From: Streptomyces iconiensis | GTDB lineage: Bacteria > Actinomycetota > Actinomycetes > Streptomycetales > Streptomycetaceae | DNA length: 64,000 nt | Reading direction: 5' to 3' | NCBI RefSeq assembly: GCF_028657195.3 | Contig: NZ_JANCPR020000003.1 | Coordinates: 1-64,000 of the forward strand | Shown: positions 16,648 through 26,092 of the stretch, in pieces | Layout of the letters: each line of letters starts with the position of its first letter | Position numbering within the stretch: position 1 is the stretch's first letter | The notes under the pieces: generated by a model | What the model was told of the DNA's origin: nothing | Seen by the model: only the letters and a program-made list of their open reading frames with translations | Databases searched by the model: none | Program-made: the position numbers and the translations under genes

Positions 16648-18192
16648 TTAGTGCGGGTTGTCGGTGGGGCGGACGGTGGGCGGCACCCAGGCCCAGGCCA
16701 TGGCCGCGGCGACGAGCGCGAGCGCGCCGCCGGTGAGGAAGGCGGGGGTCATGCCGTGGGTGTAGGCGTCGGAGACCTTGGTGAGGAGTTCGCCGCCCGC
16801 TCTGCCGCCCAACTCCTTGGCCGCGTGCGCTGCTTCGCCGATGGAGTCGCGTGCGGAGGCGGGAACGCCGGCCGGGAGCCCCGAGCGGTAGAGGGCCGCT
16901 GCGAGGGAGCCGAGGGCCGCGACGCCCAGCGCGGCCCCCAGTTCGTAGCAGGTCTCGTCGATGGCGGCTGCGCCACCCACGTTGTGCTGGGGCGTGACGG
17001 CCATGAGGGTGACCGAGGCGACGGTCGTGGCGATGCCGGAGCCGAAGCCGAGAAGGGCGAGGGCGACGGCCATGGTGGGGTAGCCCAGTGTGCCGTCCGC
17101 CGCGTGCTGGACGGTCCACGGCAGCCCGAGCCCGATGGCCATCAACACCAGTCCGCTGCCCATCACATGGCGTACGGGAATGGCGTGCATGAGCTTGGGT
17201 GTGATGACCGAGGTCACCGTGAGCGCGAGCGGCGCGGGCAGCAGCCGTACGCCTGCCTCAAGCGGGGAGTACTCCTCGGCGTACTGGAACCACTGCGTCA
17301 GCAGGAAGAGCATGGCACCGAGGCCGACCATGCCCAGGAAGATGACGACGGTCGACAGCGCGAAGGCGCGGTCGGCGAAGAGCCGCATCTCCAGGATCGG
17401 GTGTTCCAGGCGCAGTTGCCTGCGTGCGAAGACGGTGAGCAGGACGGCGCCGACGGCGAGCATCACCCAGGGCAGCGGCGCCGTGATCCCGGCCTTGCCG
17501 AGCTGCTTGATGCCACCGGCGAGGGCGACCATGCCGACGACGGACAGCGCCACACCCCACCAGTCCCAGCGGCCCGTGCGCGGGGAGTACGACTCGGGCA
17601 GCAGCCACGCGCCGAGCGCGATCACGGCCGCTGCCACGGGAATGTTGAGCAGGAAGGCGGCGTGCCAGCCGAAGTCCTCGACCAGCAGCCCGCCCACGAC
17701 GGGGCCCAGCGCCAGGCCGCCGCCCATGACGGCGCTCCATACGGCATAGGCGAACGCGCGTTCCTTCGCGTCGGTGAAGACGTACCGCAGGATCGACAGG
17801 GTCGCCGGCATGATCGCAGCGCCGCCCACGCCCAGCAGCGCGCGCGCCGCGATGACGTGCCATGCCTCGGTGGCGAGCACGGCACCCAGCGAGGCCAGCG
17901 CGAACAGCGCGAACCCCCCGAGCAGCAGCCGCTTGCGCCCACTCCTGTCGCCCAGCGCACCGGCCGTCACCAACAGGCCGGACAGCGCGAGCGAGTACGC
18001 GTCGATGATCCACAGCTGTTCCACGGAGTCCGGCTGGAGGTCCGAGACGAGGGAAGGGAACGCGACGTTGAGGATCGTGGTGTCCATCGCGATCAGCAGC
18101 AGACTGCCGGACAGGATGCCGAGGATCAGCCAACGTCGCTCGGTCACGCTTTTATCGGGAAGAGTGGACATGAAGTCTGCATATCCCGACAT
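16648..18192 (-). CDS. MFS drug-exporter-type transporter (DHA2 / EmrB-QacA family, 14 membrane segments)
   Basis: 514 residues. It has the DHA2 motifs: DTTILNVAFPSL in segment 1, GALGDRSGRKRLLLGG in loop 2-3, and GVGGAAIMPATLSILR and ALGPVVGGLLVEDFGWHAAFLLNIP (motif C region). It exports drugs or toxic products with proton antiport. ATG 18171 is an alternative start, giving the usual short N-terminus. No regulator is adjacent; the oxygenase gene is convergent and the conservon lies upstream on the same strand. Confidence 0.88.
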   Translation of the reverse strand: MSGYADFMSTLPDKSVTERRWLILGILSGSLLLIAMDTTILNVAFPSLVSDLQPDSVEQLWIIDAYSLALSGLLVTAGALGDRSGRKRLLLGGFALFALASLGAVLATEAWHVIAARALLGVGGAAIMPATLSILRYVFTDAKERAFAYAVWSAVMGGGLALGPVVGGLLVEDFGWHAAFLLNIPVAAAVIALGAWLLPESYSPRTGRWDWWGVALSVVGMVALAGGIKQLGKAGITAPLPWVMLAVGAVLLTVFARRQLRLEHPILEMRLFADRAFALSTVVIFLGMVGLGAMLFLLTQWFQYAEEYSPLEAGVRLLPAPLALTVTSVITPKLMHAIPVRHVMGSGLVLMAIGLGLPWTVQHAADGTLGYPTMAVALALLGFGSGIATTVASVTLMAVTPQHNVGGAAAIDETCYELGAALGVAALGSLAAALYRSGLPAGVPASARDSIGEAAHAAKELGGRAGGELLTKVSDAYTHGMTPAFLTGGALALVAAAMAWAWVPPTVRPTDNPH

Positions 18193-18392
18193 ACGCCTGG
18201 CTAAGGGAGGACGCGCGGAATGTCACCCGGTGCGGTTCCCGCCGCCCCTCCCGAGGCGACCCCGACGCGGCCCAGACGCGGCTCACGGCACCGCGCCGCC
18301 CCCGGCCGCGCGCCGCTCGTGAAGGGCACGCCGGGGAGGGGCGGCGGCAGCGTACGCGGGACACCGGATGCGTCGGGTATGCGGGCGAGGGC

Positions 18393-18424
18393 GCCTGTAC
18401 GCGGGGAACGGGCCGCGTACAGGC
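18393..18424 (-). terminator. Terminator hairpin of the conservon operon
   Basis: A perfect 12-bp stem (GCCTGTACGCGG / CCGCGTACAGGC) with an 8-base loop, nine bases beyond the cvnD stop. There is no T-run, as is usual in Streptomyces terminators. Confidence 0.75.
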
Positions 18425-18432
18425 ACCCGCCG

Positions 18433-19053
18433 TCACATCGGTTCAGGAGCGAGCGCGTGGGACCGCAGATAGCGCATGAGCGAGATCAGCACGTCGCGGC
18501 TGGACTCGCGGAGCCGTGCGTCGCACTCCACGATCGGTACCTTCTCGGGCAGGTCCAGGGCGGCGCGCAGTTCCTCTGTGGGGTACGAGGTCGCGTCCGG
18601 GAAGGTGTTGACGGCGACGACGAACGGCACCCCCGCCTCCTCCAGGCGCCCGATCACATCGAAGCTGACCTCCAGGCGCCGGGTGTCCACGAGTACGACG
18701 GCGCCCAGCGCGCCGTCGAACAGGCCGTTCCACAGGAACCAGAAGCGCTGCTGGCCCGGGGTGCCGAAGAGGTACAGCACCAGCTCGTCGCTGAGGCTGA
18801 TGCGGCCGAAGTCCATCGCGACGGTGGTCGCCGTCTTGCGTTCGACCCCGGCCGTGTCGTCGACGCCCGCGCTCGCCTGCGTCATCGTCTCTTCGGTCGT
18901 CAGCGGCCTGATCTCACTGACGGACCTGACCAGCGTGGTCTTGCCGACGCCGAACCCGCCCACGATCACGATCTTGACCGCGGCGGCAGCGGAGGCCGGG
19001 AGCCGGTCCTCGCTCCGAGGGCCCACGACCGTCTCAGAGCTTTTGCAGTCCAT
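18433..19053 (-). CDS. cvnD: Conservon GTP-binding protein CvnD
   Basis: 206 residues. The P-loop GGFGVGKTTLV is near residue 32, the switch/Walker B-like LYLFGTPGQQRFWFLW near 95 and the NTFPD guanine motif near 149. This is the Ras/Mgl-like small GTPase of Streptomyces conservons, thought to be controlled by CvnA-C in a membrane-associated complex. Its start overlaps cvnC by 20 bases. It is the last gene; no cytochrome P450 follows, unlike some conservons. Confidence 0.93.
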   Translation of the reverse strand: MDCKSSETVVGPRSEDRLPASAAAAVKIVIVGGFGVGKTTLVRSVSEIRPLTTEETMTQASAGVDDTAGVERKTATTVAMDFGRISLSDELVLYLFGTPGQQRFWFLWNGLFDGALGAVVLVDTRRLEVSFDVIGRLEEAGVPFVVAVNTFPDATSYPTEELRAALDLPEKVPIVECDARLRESSRDVLISLMRYLRSHALAPEPM

Positions 19054-19387
19054 GGATTACCGCCTCTATCAGTGCAATGTCGGGGAGCGACGGGTCGGGC
19101 GTGCGGGCCTCGACCCGTCCGTCGGCCAGCAGATCGGTGAGCAGCACGCTGATCAGACTCGGGGGCAGAACCAGGTAGGCGGAGATCTCGGCAACCGAGA
19201 GCGGCGACCGGCACACCCGCAGGATGGAGGCCAGTTCGGGCTGCATGCCGACCTGCGGATCCTGGCGGGCGACGATCAGCGTCACCAGGTCAAGACCGGC
19301 CCGGTCGCTGGAGTCGACCCGGCCGCCCGTGATCACGTACAGCCGCTCGGGCGTACCTTCGTCCCACTCCTCGTCGGAGTCGTTCAT
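19034..19387 (-). CDS. cvnC: Conservon DUF742 protein CvnC
   Basis: 117 residues with the DUF742 helix-turn-helix-like core LYVITGGRVDSSDRAGLDLV and SPLSVAEISAYLVLP ... VLLTDLLADG. The acidic N-terminus is family-typical. The ATG overlaps the cvnB stop by four bases. Its role is linking the roadblock protein and the GTPase in the complex; the biochemistry is only partly known. Confidence 0.92.
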   Translation of the reverse strand: MNDSDEEWDEGTPERLYVITGGRVDSSDRAGLDLVTLIVARQDPQVGMQPELASILRVCRSPLSVAEISAYLVLPPSLISVLLTDLLADGRVEARTPDPSLPDIALIEAVIHGLQKL

Positions 19388-19788
19388 ACAACCGGTCCGT
19401 CGTTCCGGGGCGGGCTGGTGAGGTGGGCGCCGATACGGGCCACGAGGTCGCGCATGCACTGGCCGACCAGTCCCGCGTCGACGCCTTCGTCGGCGAGTAC
19501 CGCCAGGTGCGCCCCGGCTCCCGCCGCCATCAGATACATGAAGCCGCCGCTGACCTCGATGACGACCATCCGCATGCGCCCGTCGCTGTGCGGGAACTCG
19601 GTCGCGACCGCTACGGAGAGGCTCTGGAGGCCGGAGCCGATCGCGGCCAGCCGGTCGGCGGCGTCCATGTCGGTGTCATAGCGGGCCATGCACAAACCGT
19701 CCGAGGACAACACCACGATGTGACGGGTCTGCGGGACGCTCTCCGCGAGATCCTTAAGCATCCAGTCCATGTCAGCGCGCTGATCCAT
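19384..19788 (-). CDS. cvnB: Conservon roadblock/LC7 protein CvnB
   Basis: 134 residues. Roadblock/LC7 fold: DWMLKDLAESVPQTRHIVVLSSDGL at the start, LAAIGSGLQSLS and a terminal beta-hairpin. It probably acts as GTPase partner or activator for CvnD. It begins three bases after the cvnA stop and overlaps cvnC. Confidence 0.93.
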   Translation of the reverse strand: MDQRADMDWMLKDLAESVPQTRHIVVLSSDGLCMARYDTDMDAADRLAAIGSGLQSLSVAVATEFPHSDGRMRMVVIEVSGGFMYLMAAGAGAHLAVLADEGVDAGLVGQCMRDLVARIGAHLTSPPRNDGPVV

Positions 19789-19791
19789 CGG

Positions 19792-21495
19792 CTAGTCATC
19801 CTTGTCTGACGTGTCGCTACTACCGCGGGAAGGTGCCTGCTTCGGCTTTGCGCCGGAGAGCCCGCTCTGTAGTTCGGCCATCCATACGCCCGGCATCGGT
19901 TCCTCCGATGCCACGGCGGCAGGTCCCGGCTGGGGCGCTCCCGCGCGCGGGTCCCCCTGGCCCGTACGGGACGGCATGTTCGGCGCACGGCGGCGCCTTT
20001 GGGGCAGGCCGCTGGGGGTGCGCTCGGTCACGGTAGGAATCGGATCCTCTGTGTCCTCCGCGCTCTCTGTGCCCTCTGCGTGCCCCGCGTATCCGGGGGC
20101 CTGCCGGGACCGTGCGCCGCCGGCGGGCTGTGCTGCGGGCCCGTCCGTCCGGCCGGGCGCGGTGTACGGGGCGGCGCCGCGCGCTGTGGAAGCCGCCGGT
20201 GCCGTGGACGGCGCGTACGCGTCCGAGGAGGAGCGCGGCGCTGGGATACCGCTGCTGAGCGCGGCGTCGGAACCGGCCTGGGCCGCGCCGTTCTGGGGAG
20301 CCGGCCGGGGGCCGGAGGCTGCGCCGATGCCGTGTGCCCTTCCCGAGGCGGGGGCGGTGGTGAGCAGGTTCTTCGGCACGCACAGCACCGCGCGGACGCC
20401 GCCGTAGGCGGAGGGCGGCAGCGAAACCTGGAAGTCGTAAGCCTGGGCGACGCGGCCGACGACGGCGAGCCCCAGCCGGGGCGCCTCGCCGAGGTCGTTG
20501 AGGTCGATCCCGGCGCGTGCTTCCTTGAGCATGCGCTCGGCGCGTGCCCGTGCCTCCTCGCTCAGCCCGACGCCGCCGTCCTCGATCTCGATGGCGATGC
20601 CCATGTGGACCTCGCTCGCGGTCAGATGGACGCGGGCCTTGGGCGGCGAGTAGCGCGTGGCGTTGTCCAGCAGCTCGGCGAGCGCGTGGATGAGGGGCTC
20701 GACGGCGGGGCCGACGACGGCGACCTCGGCGACGGAGTGCAGCTCGACCCGCTGGTAGTCGATGATCCGCGACATGGCGCCGCGCAGCACGCTGTAGAGG
20801 GGTACGGCCTTGCTCCACTGGCGGCCGGGACGTGCCCCGCCGAGTACGGCGATGCTGTCGGCGAGGCGGCCGATCAGGGCCGTGCCGTGGTCGAGCCGGA
20901 GCAGATCGGCGAAGAACTCGGGCCGCTGGCCGTGCCGGTCCTCCATGCCCCGCAGGTCGGTTGCCTGCTGGTGGACGATGGCCTGCACGCGGCGGGCGAT
21001 GTTCACGACGCCGCGCTGGGCGGAGTCGCGCATGTTCTCCTCCGCCTGGACGGCCTCCACGACGGAGCGCAGCAACGCCTCGTGCGCGGCGTGGAACTGG
21101 GGGCTGAGCCCCTGCCCTTCGGCGGCCGTCGACAGCAGCACGTCCTCGGCGAACTCGCCTTCCTGAAGCCGGGCGACCGCCTCGGGAAGCCGCTCCCTGG
21201 CGAGCCGCACCGTGCTGGCCTCCTGGTGTTCCAGATGCCACTGGAGGGCGGCTATGTGTTCGCTGCTGGATGCCCGCAGGGCTTCCAGCGCGCGTCCCCG
21301 GCGGACGGCTTCGGCCGTGACCAGTGCGACGGCGACCGTCGCGATCACGCCGCACCAGATGACGGCGGTCCGTGCTTCCGGCATGACCGTCGTCGCGGCG
21401 ACGATCGTTGCCGCCGCCGTGACGACGGCGGGTATGGACCACGCGGCGATGGAACCGGACCGTTTTCCTCCGGGTGACGATTCACTACGAACCAT
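19792..21495 (-). CDS. cvnA: Conservon sensor-kinase-like protein CvnA
   Basis: About 567 residues. Two membrane segments at the N-terminus (SIPAVVTAAATIVAATTV and AVIWCGVIATVAVALVTA) precede a long helical region and an HATPase domain (ALAELLDNATRYSPP N-box, IEDGGVGL G-box, near residues 300-360). The roughly 190-residue tail is Ala/Pro/Ser-rich and probably unstructured. The His-containing dimerisation site is atypical, as in other CvnA proteins. Three possible starts lie close together (TTG 21507, ATG 21501, ATG 21495); the last has GAGG six bases upstream. Confidence 0.92.
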   Translation of the reverse strand: MVRSESSPGGKRSGSIAAWSIPAVVTAAATIVAATTVMPEARTAVIWCGVIATVAVALVTAEAVRRGRALEALRASSSEHIAALQWHLEHQEASTVRLARERLPEAVARLQEGEFAEDVLLSTAAEGQGLSPQFHAAHEALLRSVVEAVQAEENMRDSAQRGVVNIARRVQAIVHQQATDLRGMEDRHGQRPEFFADLLRLDHGTALIGRLADSIAVLGGARPGRQWSKAVPLYSVLRGAMSRIIDYQRVELHSVAEVAVVGPAVEPLIHALAELLDNATRYSPPKARVHLTASEVHMGIAIEIEDGGVGLSEEARARAERMLKEARAGIDLNDLGEAPRLGLAVVGRVAQAYDFQVSLPPSAYGGVRAVLCVPKNLLTTAPASGRAHGIGAASGPRPAPQNGAAQAGSDAALSSGIPAPRSSSDAYAPSTAPAASTARGAAPYTAPGRTDGPAAQPAGGARSRQAPGYAGHAEGTESAEDTEDPIPTVTERTPSGLPQRRRRAPNMPSRTGQGDPRAGAPQPGPAAVASEEPMPGVWMAELQSGLSGAKPKQAPSRGSSDTSDKDD

Positions 21496-21900
21496 CAGCA
21501 TCCTCAAATCATCGAAAGATTACGTAAGGACAAGGGATGCTTGGCACCTCGACAGGGCCGCAGGCGGGTTCTCACGCGCGGCGCGGACCCGGGCGGCAGC
21601 AGGTCATGGGTGGCCTGGGGGGATGCCCCAACTCTCCGAGCCCGTTGCAGCATAGCCCCATTTGATCATCGTTCGCACGTGGGCTTCGGACACCCGAACG
21701 ACGAGTGACGGCGCATCAGTTCGTGGGCCACGGGCATATGCAGGTCGCTGCGGACCCGTCATTCCGAAGGCCACCGCGCCCCCGCGCAACCGCCACCGGA
21801 CCCTCACAATCCGCTGCCGGATGCGGGGAGACGGAGGGCCGGCCAGCTGAACTCCCGCTTGCCCGGGCGCCCTTGCCCCGCAGGCAACCGGGGCCGGGCA
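21496..21900. other. Non-coding region upstream of the conservon
   Basis: About 400 bases without a convincing gene on either strand. An inverted repeat TCGTTCG-N19-CGAACGA spans 21669-21701; it may be an operator, but nothing confirms it. The cvnA promoter should lie in the right half of this span's left end, nearest 21510-21560. Confidence 0.4.
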
Positions 21901-22365
21901 CTACGCGCCGGGGCGCGCGTCCAGGGGGAGGTCCGTCGTGGGGGAGCGGTGGCGGAAGATGCGGCGGTCCTCCTCCGCGATCCGCAGATCGTTGATGCTG
22001 GCCTCGCGGCGGCGCATCAGCCCGTCCTCCGCGAACTCCCACAGCTCGTTGCCGTAGCTGCGCCACCACTGACCGGCCGCGTCGTGGTGCTCGTACTGGA
22101 AGCGCACCGCGATCCGCTCGCCCCCGAACGTCCACAACTCCTTGCGCAGCGCGTAGTCCAGCTCCCGTGACCACTTGTCGCGCAGGAACGCGATGATCTC
22201 CTCGCGTCCGGTCAGGAACAGGTCCCTGTTCCGCCAGACCGAGTCCTCCGTGTACGCCTGCGCGACCTTTTCCGGGTCACGCGTGTTCCACGCGTCCTCG
22301 GCCGCCTGCACCTTCTGGCGCGCTGTTTCCTTGTCGAACGGCGGAAAGGGCGGACGTGCTGCCAT
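21901..22365 (-). CDS. NTF2-like protein (DUF1348 family)
   Basis: 154 residues. The opening [43 protein letters not shown] and the later [24 protein letters not shown] are characteristic of DUF1348, a SnoaL/NTF2-fold family. The fold often binds or isomerises small hydrophobic compounds, but no activity is established for this group. It stands alone between the conservon and the ABC exporter. Confidence 0.85.
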   Translation of the reverse strand: MAARPPFPPFDKETARQKVQAAEDAWNTRDPEKVAQAYTEDSVWRNRDLFLTGREEIIAFLRDKWSRELDYALRKELWTFGGERIAVRFQYEHHDAAGQWWRSYGNELWEFAEDGLMRRREASINDLRIAEEDRRIFRHRSPTTDLPLDARPGA

Positions 22366-22519
22366 GGGATGCCTCTCGTCAGCGCGGGATGCCGCGTCGG
22401 CTCACCGGGAAGAACGGTCGTTCTCCGGCCCGCTTCATCCTAGGCAGCGGGCCCGGAGAGCCGGGGGTCAGGGCACCGGCACACTCGCGCGCGGCGCGGC
22501 ACCCGGCCCCGCGCGCCGC

Positions 22520-24280
22520 TCATTCCCGACCGCTCGCCCGCCTGTGGAGCCAGACCAGCAGGGCCGCCGTGAGCGCGCAGGTGAGGGAGAGGGGGAGCCA
22601 GAGCGTGGGCAGTGACCAGATGACGGCCAGGGTGAAGATCCCGGTGAGGGGGCCTATGACGTTCCATACGACGGTGAAGAACGGGCCGAAGTCGGCGAGT
22701 GCCGCGCCGCCGAAGAGCAGCGCGACGGGCGGCGGCGGACGGTAGGTGTTGAGGAGACAGGACGTGACCAGCACCGGTGCGGCGACGAGCGCGGCCAACG
22801 GGGCCGCGGGGTGCGCCAGAACGGCAACCGGCAGGGAGAGGAGCGCACCGGCGGCGGCCAGGAGGAGCGAGGGCAGCACCGCATGGTCCAGCGCCAGGCG
22901 CGCTGGCGGCCGGGGCGACCAGGCCGTACGGCGCACGTCGTCAGCGTCCAGCCGCGCGGGCTCCAACAGGCGGGAGGCGGCGGCGCATCCCCAGGTGGCC
23001 GCCACCAGCGTGGCGCCGAAGGCACGTACGCCCGAGGTCTCGGCGGCGAGCAGCGCGCACGCGCCAGCCGGGAGCAGCAGCGCCACCGCGAGAGCCGGAC
23101 GCCGGGGCGCGGCGAACAGTGCCACGGTGTCCCGCCAGAGCACGAGGAGGGCGGGGGAGCGCGGCGGGCGCAGCCGTGCCGCTCTCCTTGCACCGGCTCC
23201 TGCCGCACCGCCCCGCACGGCCACGGCGCCCACGGGGTCCAGGGCGCCGGCACCACCGGCGCCCGAGGCGGAGAGCTTGGCCGAGCGCAGGTCGGCGGCC
23301 AGCAGCCCCGCGACCACCCCGCTCGCGGCGCGGGCCCGCGCGCGCAGCGTGGCCGCAGGCAGGAGGGGCACGCGGCGGACGCCGTGTACCAGCGCCGCGC
23401 CCGTCGTGGCGACGAGGAGCGCCAGCGCGCCCTGCCACAGCGGTGTGGAACGCCCCGTCGCCGCGAGTACGGGCTGAGCGGCCCAGCCCCACGGCCCCGA
23501 CCACAACAGCACGTGTTCCAGGGGCAGTTGACGGTACCCCGCACCGGCGAGCGCGGCCTGCCCCGCGAGCAGGAGCAGCGCCAGTCCGGCGAGCGGCGTG
23601 CAACGGTGCACGAGTGCGGCTGCACGGCGCGAGCCCTCGACCACCACGGCGCACGCCACAGCCAGCAGCCCCACGCACACGGCGGGCACCAGGCACGCGA
23701 GCGTGAGCGCCCCGATTCCCGCGAGCCCGGCGGCGGCGAGCAGCATCGCACCGGCGAACCCCAGCAGCACAGCGGCCAGCGTCCACGCGCACACGGACAG
23801 CGCGAACCACGGCCGCAGCAGCGGCCCGCGCAGGACCGGAAGGGCGAGCAGCCAGTCCGCATCGGCCCTCGGCGGCGTGACGGGCCCCCGCCACAGCGCG
23901 TCCCGCGCGGTCAGGAACAGCGCCGCGAGTCCGAGCAGCACCAGGCCGGAGGGCAGCACCCGCGCGATCAGCGCGGCGTGACCGGCGAGCGGGGCACCCT
24001 GCCGTACGGCGGCGAAGGCACCGACGGCATACAGCCCGTACCACCCCGCCACCAGCACGGTGGTGACGTACACGCGGTACCCCAGCCTGCGCGTCCTGCC
24101 GGCCCCCCGCCGCTCCCTGAGCCACGTGAGAGTACGGCGCGTCGCGGCCCGCGCCTCGCTCCCGGCCCGCGCCTCGCTCCCGGCCCGCGCCTCGCTCCCG
24201 GCCCGCGCCTCGCTCCCGGCTCGGGCGTCGGCCTCGGCCCCGGCTTCCGCGCGGGCCGCGTCGGAGGCGAGGCCGGTCAT
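22520..24280 (-). CDS. Multi-pass membrane protein, ABC exporter permease partner
   Basis: 586 residues with about a dozen Ala/Leu-rich membrane segments and no soluble domain. The ATG overlaps the stop of the ABC ATPase gene by four bases, so this is the membrane half of a two-gene ABC system. It does not show the usual ABC-2 signature clearly. The N-terminus (residues about 12-45) is a perfectly repeated Ala-Gly-Ser-Glu-Ala-Arg stretch made by an 18-bp tandem repeat. Substrate unknown. Confidence 0.7.
   Translation of the reverse strand: MTGLASDAARAEAGAEADARAGSEARAGSEARAGSEARAGSEARAATRRTLTWLRERRGAGRTRRLGYRVYVTTVLVAGWYGLYAVGAFAAVRQGAPLAGHAALIARVLPSGLVLLGLAALFLTARDALWRGPVTPPRADADWLLALPVLRGPLLRPWFALSVCAWTLAAVLLGFAGAMLLAAAGLAGIGALTLACLVPAVCVGLLAVACAVVVEGSRRAAALVHRCTPLAGLALLLLAGQAALAGAGYRQLPLEHVLLWSGPWGWAAQPVLAATGRSTPLWQGALALLVATTGAALVHGVRRVPLLPAATLRARARAASGVVAGLLAADLRSAKLSASGAGGAGALDPVGAVAVRGGAAGAGARRAARLRPPRSPALLVLWRDTVALFAAPRRPALAVALLLPAGACALLAAETSGVRAFGATLVAATWGCAAASRLLEPARLDADDVRRTAWSPRPPARLALDHAVLPSLLLAAAGALLSLPVAVLAHPAAPLAALVAAPVLVTSCLLNTYRPPPPVALLFGGAALADFGPFFTVVWNVIGPLTGIFTLAVIWSLPTLWLPLSLTCALTAALLVWLHRRASGRE
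24147..24218 (-). repeat. Four perfect 18-bp tandem copies within the permease gene
   Basis: GGCCCGCGCCTCGCTCCC-type units repeat exactly four times, with a degraded fifth. Each copy adds six residues (AGSEAR) to the cytoplasmic tail, so copy number changes keep the frame. Confidence 0.9.
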
Positions 24281-24978
24281 GTGCCGGACAGGGGGTCGAG
24301 GGTGGCCAGGACCTCTGCCGGAGTTCCCTCGGCTGCGAGTGCGCCCTCGTCCAGGAGGAGGGCGCGGTGGGCGCAGGTGCGGGCCAGTTCGCGGTGGTGG
24401 GTGGCGAACAGGACCGCCGTACCGCGCTCGCCCTCGGCGCTGATCAGCTCCGCGAGACGGTCGCGGGCGCGGGGGTCGAGGCGCTGTTCGGGCTCGTCGA
24501 GGAGGAGCAGATCGCGGGGGCGCAGCAGGGCGGAGGCGAGCAGCATGGCCTGCGTCTGGCCCGAGGAGAGGGTGCCGGGTACGGCGTCCGCGTGCTCGGA
24601 CAGGGACTGTGCGCGCAGGAGTTCGGCGATACCGGCCTCGGGCTCGGCGACGGAGTGCGCGACGGCGACCAGCTCCAGGTGCTGGCGCACCGTGAGGTCC
24701 GGGTACGAGGTGAGCGCGTCGCCCACCACGGCGACACGTGCGCGTACGCGGATGTCGTCCTCGGACATCGGGGCTCCGTCGAACGTCACCGTGCCTGTCG
24801 TCGGCCGGTCGCGGCCACACGCGATGCGCAGCAGCGTGGACTTCCCCGAACCGTTGCTGCCCAGCAGCGCGACCCGTTCGCCGGGGGCCACCGCCAGATC
24901 GAGGGGCCGGAGCGCCTCGCGTTCACCGAAGCTGCGGCTGACCCCCTGGAGGCTCAACAGCGCTGCTGCCGTGCTCAC
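24277..24978 (-). CDS. ABC transporter ATP-binding protein
   Basis: 233 residues. Walker A GSNGSGKST near residue 40, Q-loop region VVGDALTSYPDLTVRQHL, signature LSSGQTQ (a variant of LSGGQ), Walker B LLLLDEPEQRLD and the switch His in FATHHRE. It is the energy subunit for the membrane protein encoded next. No binding protein is nearby, which argues for export. Confidence 0.9.
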   Translation of the reverse strand: MSTAAALLSLQGVSRSFGEREALRPLDLAVAPGERVALLGSNGSGKSTLLRIACGRDRPTTGTVTFDGAPMSEDDIRVRARVAVVGDALTSYPDLTVRQHLELVAVAHSVAEPEAGIAELLRAQSLSEHADAVPGTLSSGQTQAMLLASALLRPRDLLLLDEPEQRLDPRARDRLAELISAEGERGTAVLFATHHRELARTCAHRALLLDEGALAAEGTPAEVLATLDPLSGT

Positions 24979-25333
24979 TTCTTCCCCCCTGCTTCGTGCC
25001 CTCCGGTCCTGCCCCGTCGCTACCGGTGCTGCCTCGCCGCCTCCTGCCCAGTTTCCTGTTCAGGCTCCTGTCCCGGGGCGGCCGGGCCGATGGCCGGGCG
25101 CGAGATCATCGTACCGGCGTACGGGAAACGGACGAATCGACGAAGGCGGGACAGCGGGAGTCCTGGACGCACGCACGCCGGAGGTGCTGGGGGAGGCGGT
25201 CCTCACCGCCGGGCCGGGACCGCACCGCCGCGCCGGCCGGCTCGCCGGTGAGCGGCCGGCGGCGCTGCGGGGGTGAGCGCGCGGCACCGCGGGGTGGCCG
25301 GATGCGCGAGGCTCAAGCGACGTACACCGACGG
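24979..25333. other. Spacer with a possible gene remnant
   Basis: No complete gene. On the plus strand, about 25127-25276 reads with strong G/C third-position bias (GVLDARTPEVLGEAVLTAG and onward to a TGA) but lacks a plausible start, so it may be the end of a decayed gene. The promoter of the ABC operon should lie at its left edge. Confidence 0.35.
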
Positions 25334-25924
25334 TCAGTTGGCGCACATCACGTCGTGCAGCTCGATCGGCTGGGAGTCCAGCGCCACGTAGGCGGTCGAG
25401 GTGCTGGTCGTGCCATCGGCCCAGTACGCGGTGACGGGTGCCCAGCCGAACCCGGAGGGCCCACCGACCGTGACGGGGCCGACTCCGATGGCGCGAGGGG
25501 TGTTCCGCGCGCACAGGATGACGTCCTGCTCCGGGTTCCGCGCCTGCTTGGCCTTGAGGAAGCCGGACACGTGCCGCTCACGCTGCTGGGGCGACGGTCC
25601 ATGGGCGCCGTAGAACGAGGCGAGGAAGCGGTGGACCTCGGACTTCGTGTGCCCGCTTCCGCCCCGCGGTGCGGTGTGCCGGTCCTGCCGCGTGTCCGTG
25701 TCCGTACTCGTGTCCGTGCCACGCGGTCCGGGTGCCTGTGGTCCGGGCGCGGGGGATCCGTTTCCCGGGGAAGCGGCGTGCGCGACGGGCGGGGCGAGGC
25801 CGAGGGTGAGGGCGAGGGCGAGCCCGGTCCCGGCGGTGCGGGCGGTGGCGGCGGTACGGGCCATACGGGCGGTGAAGGGAGGGAGCGTGGTGACGGCGGC
25901 GGTGACCTTACGGGAGCGGAGCAT
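25334..25924 (-). CDS. Small secreted protein of unknown function
   Basis: 196 residues. A basic start, a hydrophobic run (TGTGLALALTLGLAPPVAHAA) and an AHA-A site mark a signal peptide of about 50 residues. A Thr/Asp-rich linker (near residues 65-80) leads to a C-terminal domain with two cysteines (DVILCARN and HDVMCAN at the very end) that could form a disulfide. I do not recognise the family. A start at the internal Met before ARTAATARTAG would give a more ordinary signal length. Confidence 0.65.
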   Translation of the reverse strand: MLRSRKVTAAVTTLPPFTARMARTAATARTAGTGLALALTLGLAPPVAHAASPGNGSPAPGPQAPGPRGTDTSTDTDTRQDRHTAPRGGSGHTKSEVHRFLASFYGAHGPSPQQRERHVSGFLKAKQARNPEQDVILCARNTPRAIGVGPVTVGGPSGFGWAPVTAYWADGTTSTSTAYVALDSQPIELHDVMCAN

Positions 25925-26020
25925 GGGACCTCGCAGGCTGGGAGGGAGCCGGTGACCGCATCGTGCGCCGTACGGGACTCGGGGGCGCGACGGCCGCACC
26001 CGCGCACCCCCGAAAATCCC

Positions 26021-26041
26021 CCGGCCGGGCGCGACGGCCGG
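26021..26041 (-). terminator. Terminator of the UvrA-like gene
   Basis: Stem CCGGCCG-N7-CGGCCGG. On the minus strand it is followed by GGGATTTTCGG, giving a short T-run. It lies about 50 bases past the stop. Confidence 0.5.
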
Positions 26042-26092
26042 TCGCGGCGGGCGGGGCGCGGCGGCGAGGTTGCTGCGCCCGGGCGGGACGCC

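Noticed and set aside
22520..24820. 766-codon version of the ABC permease
   Set aside because: The extra N-terminal part is antisense-like shadow over the ATPase gene; the ATGA overlap at 24280 is the natural start.
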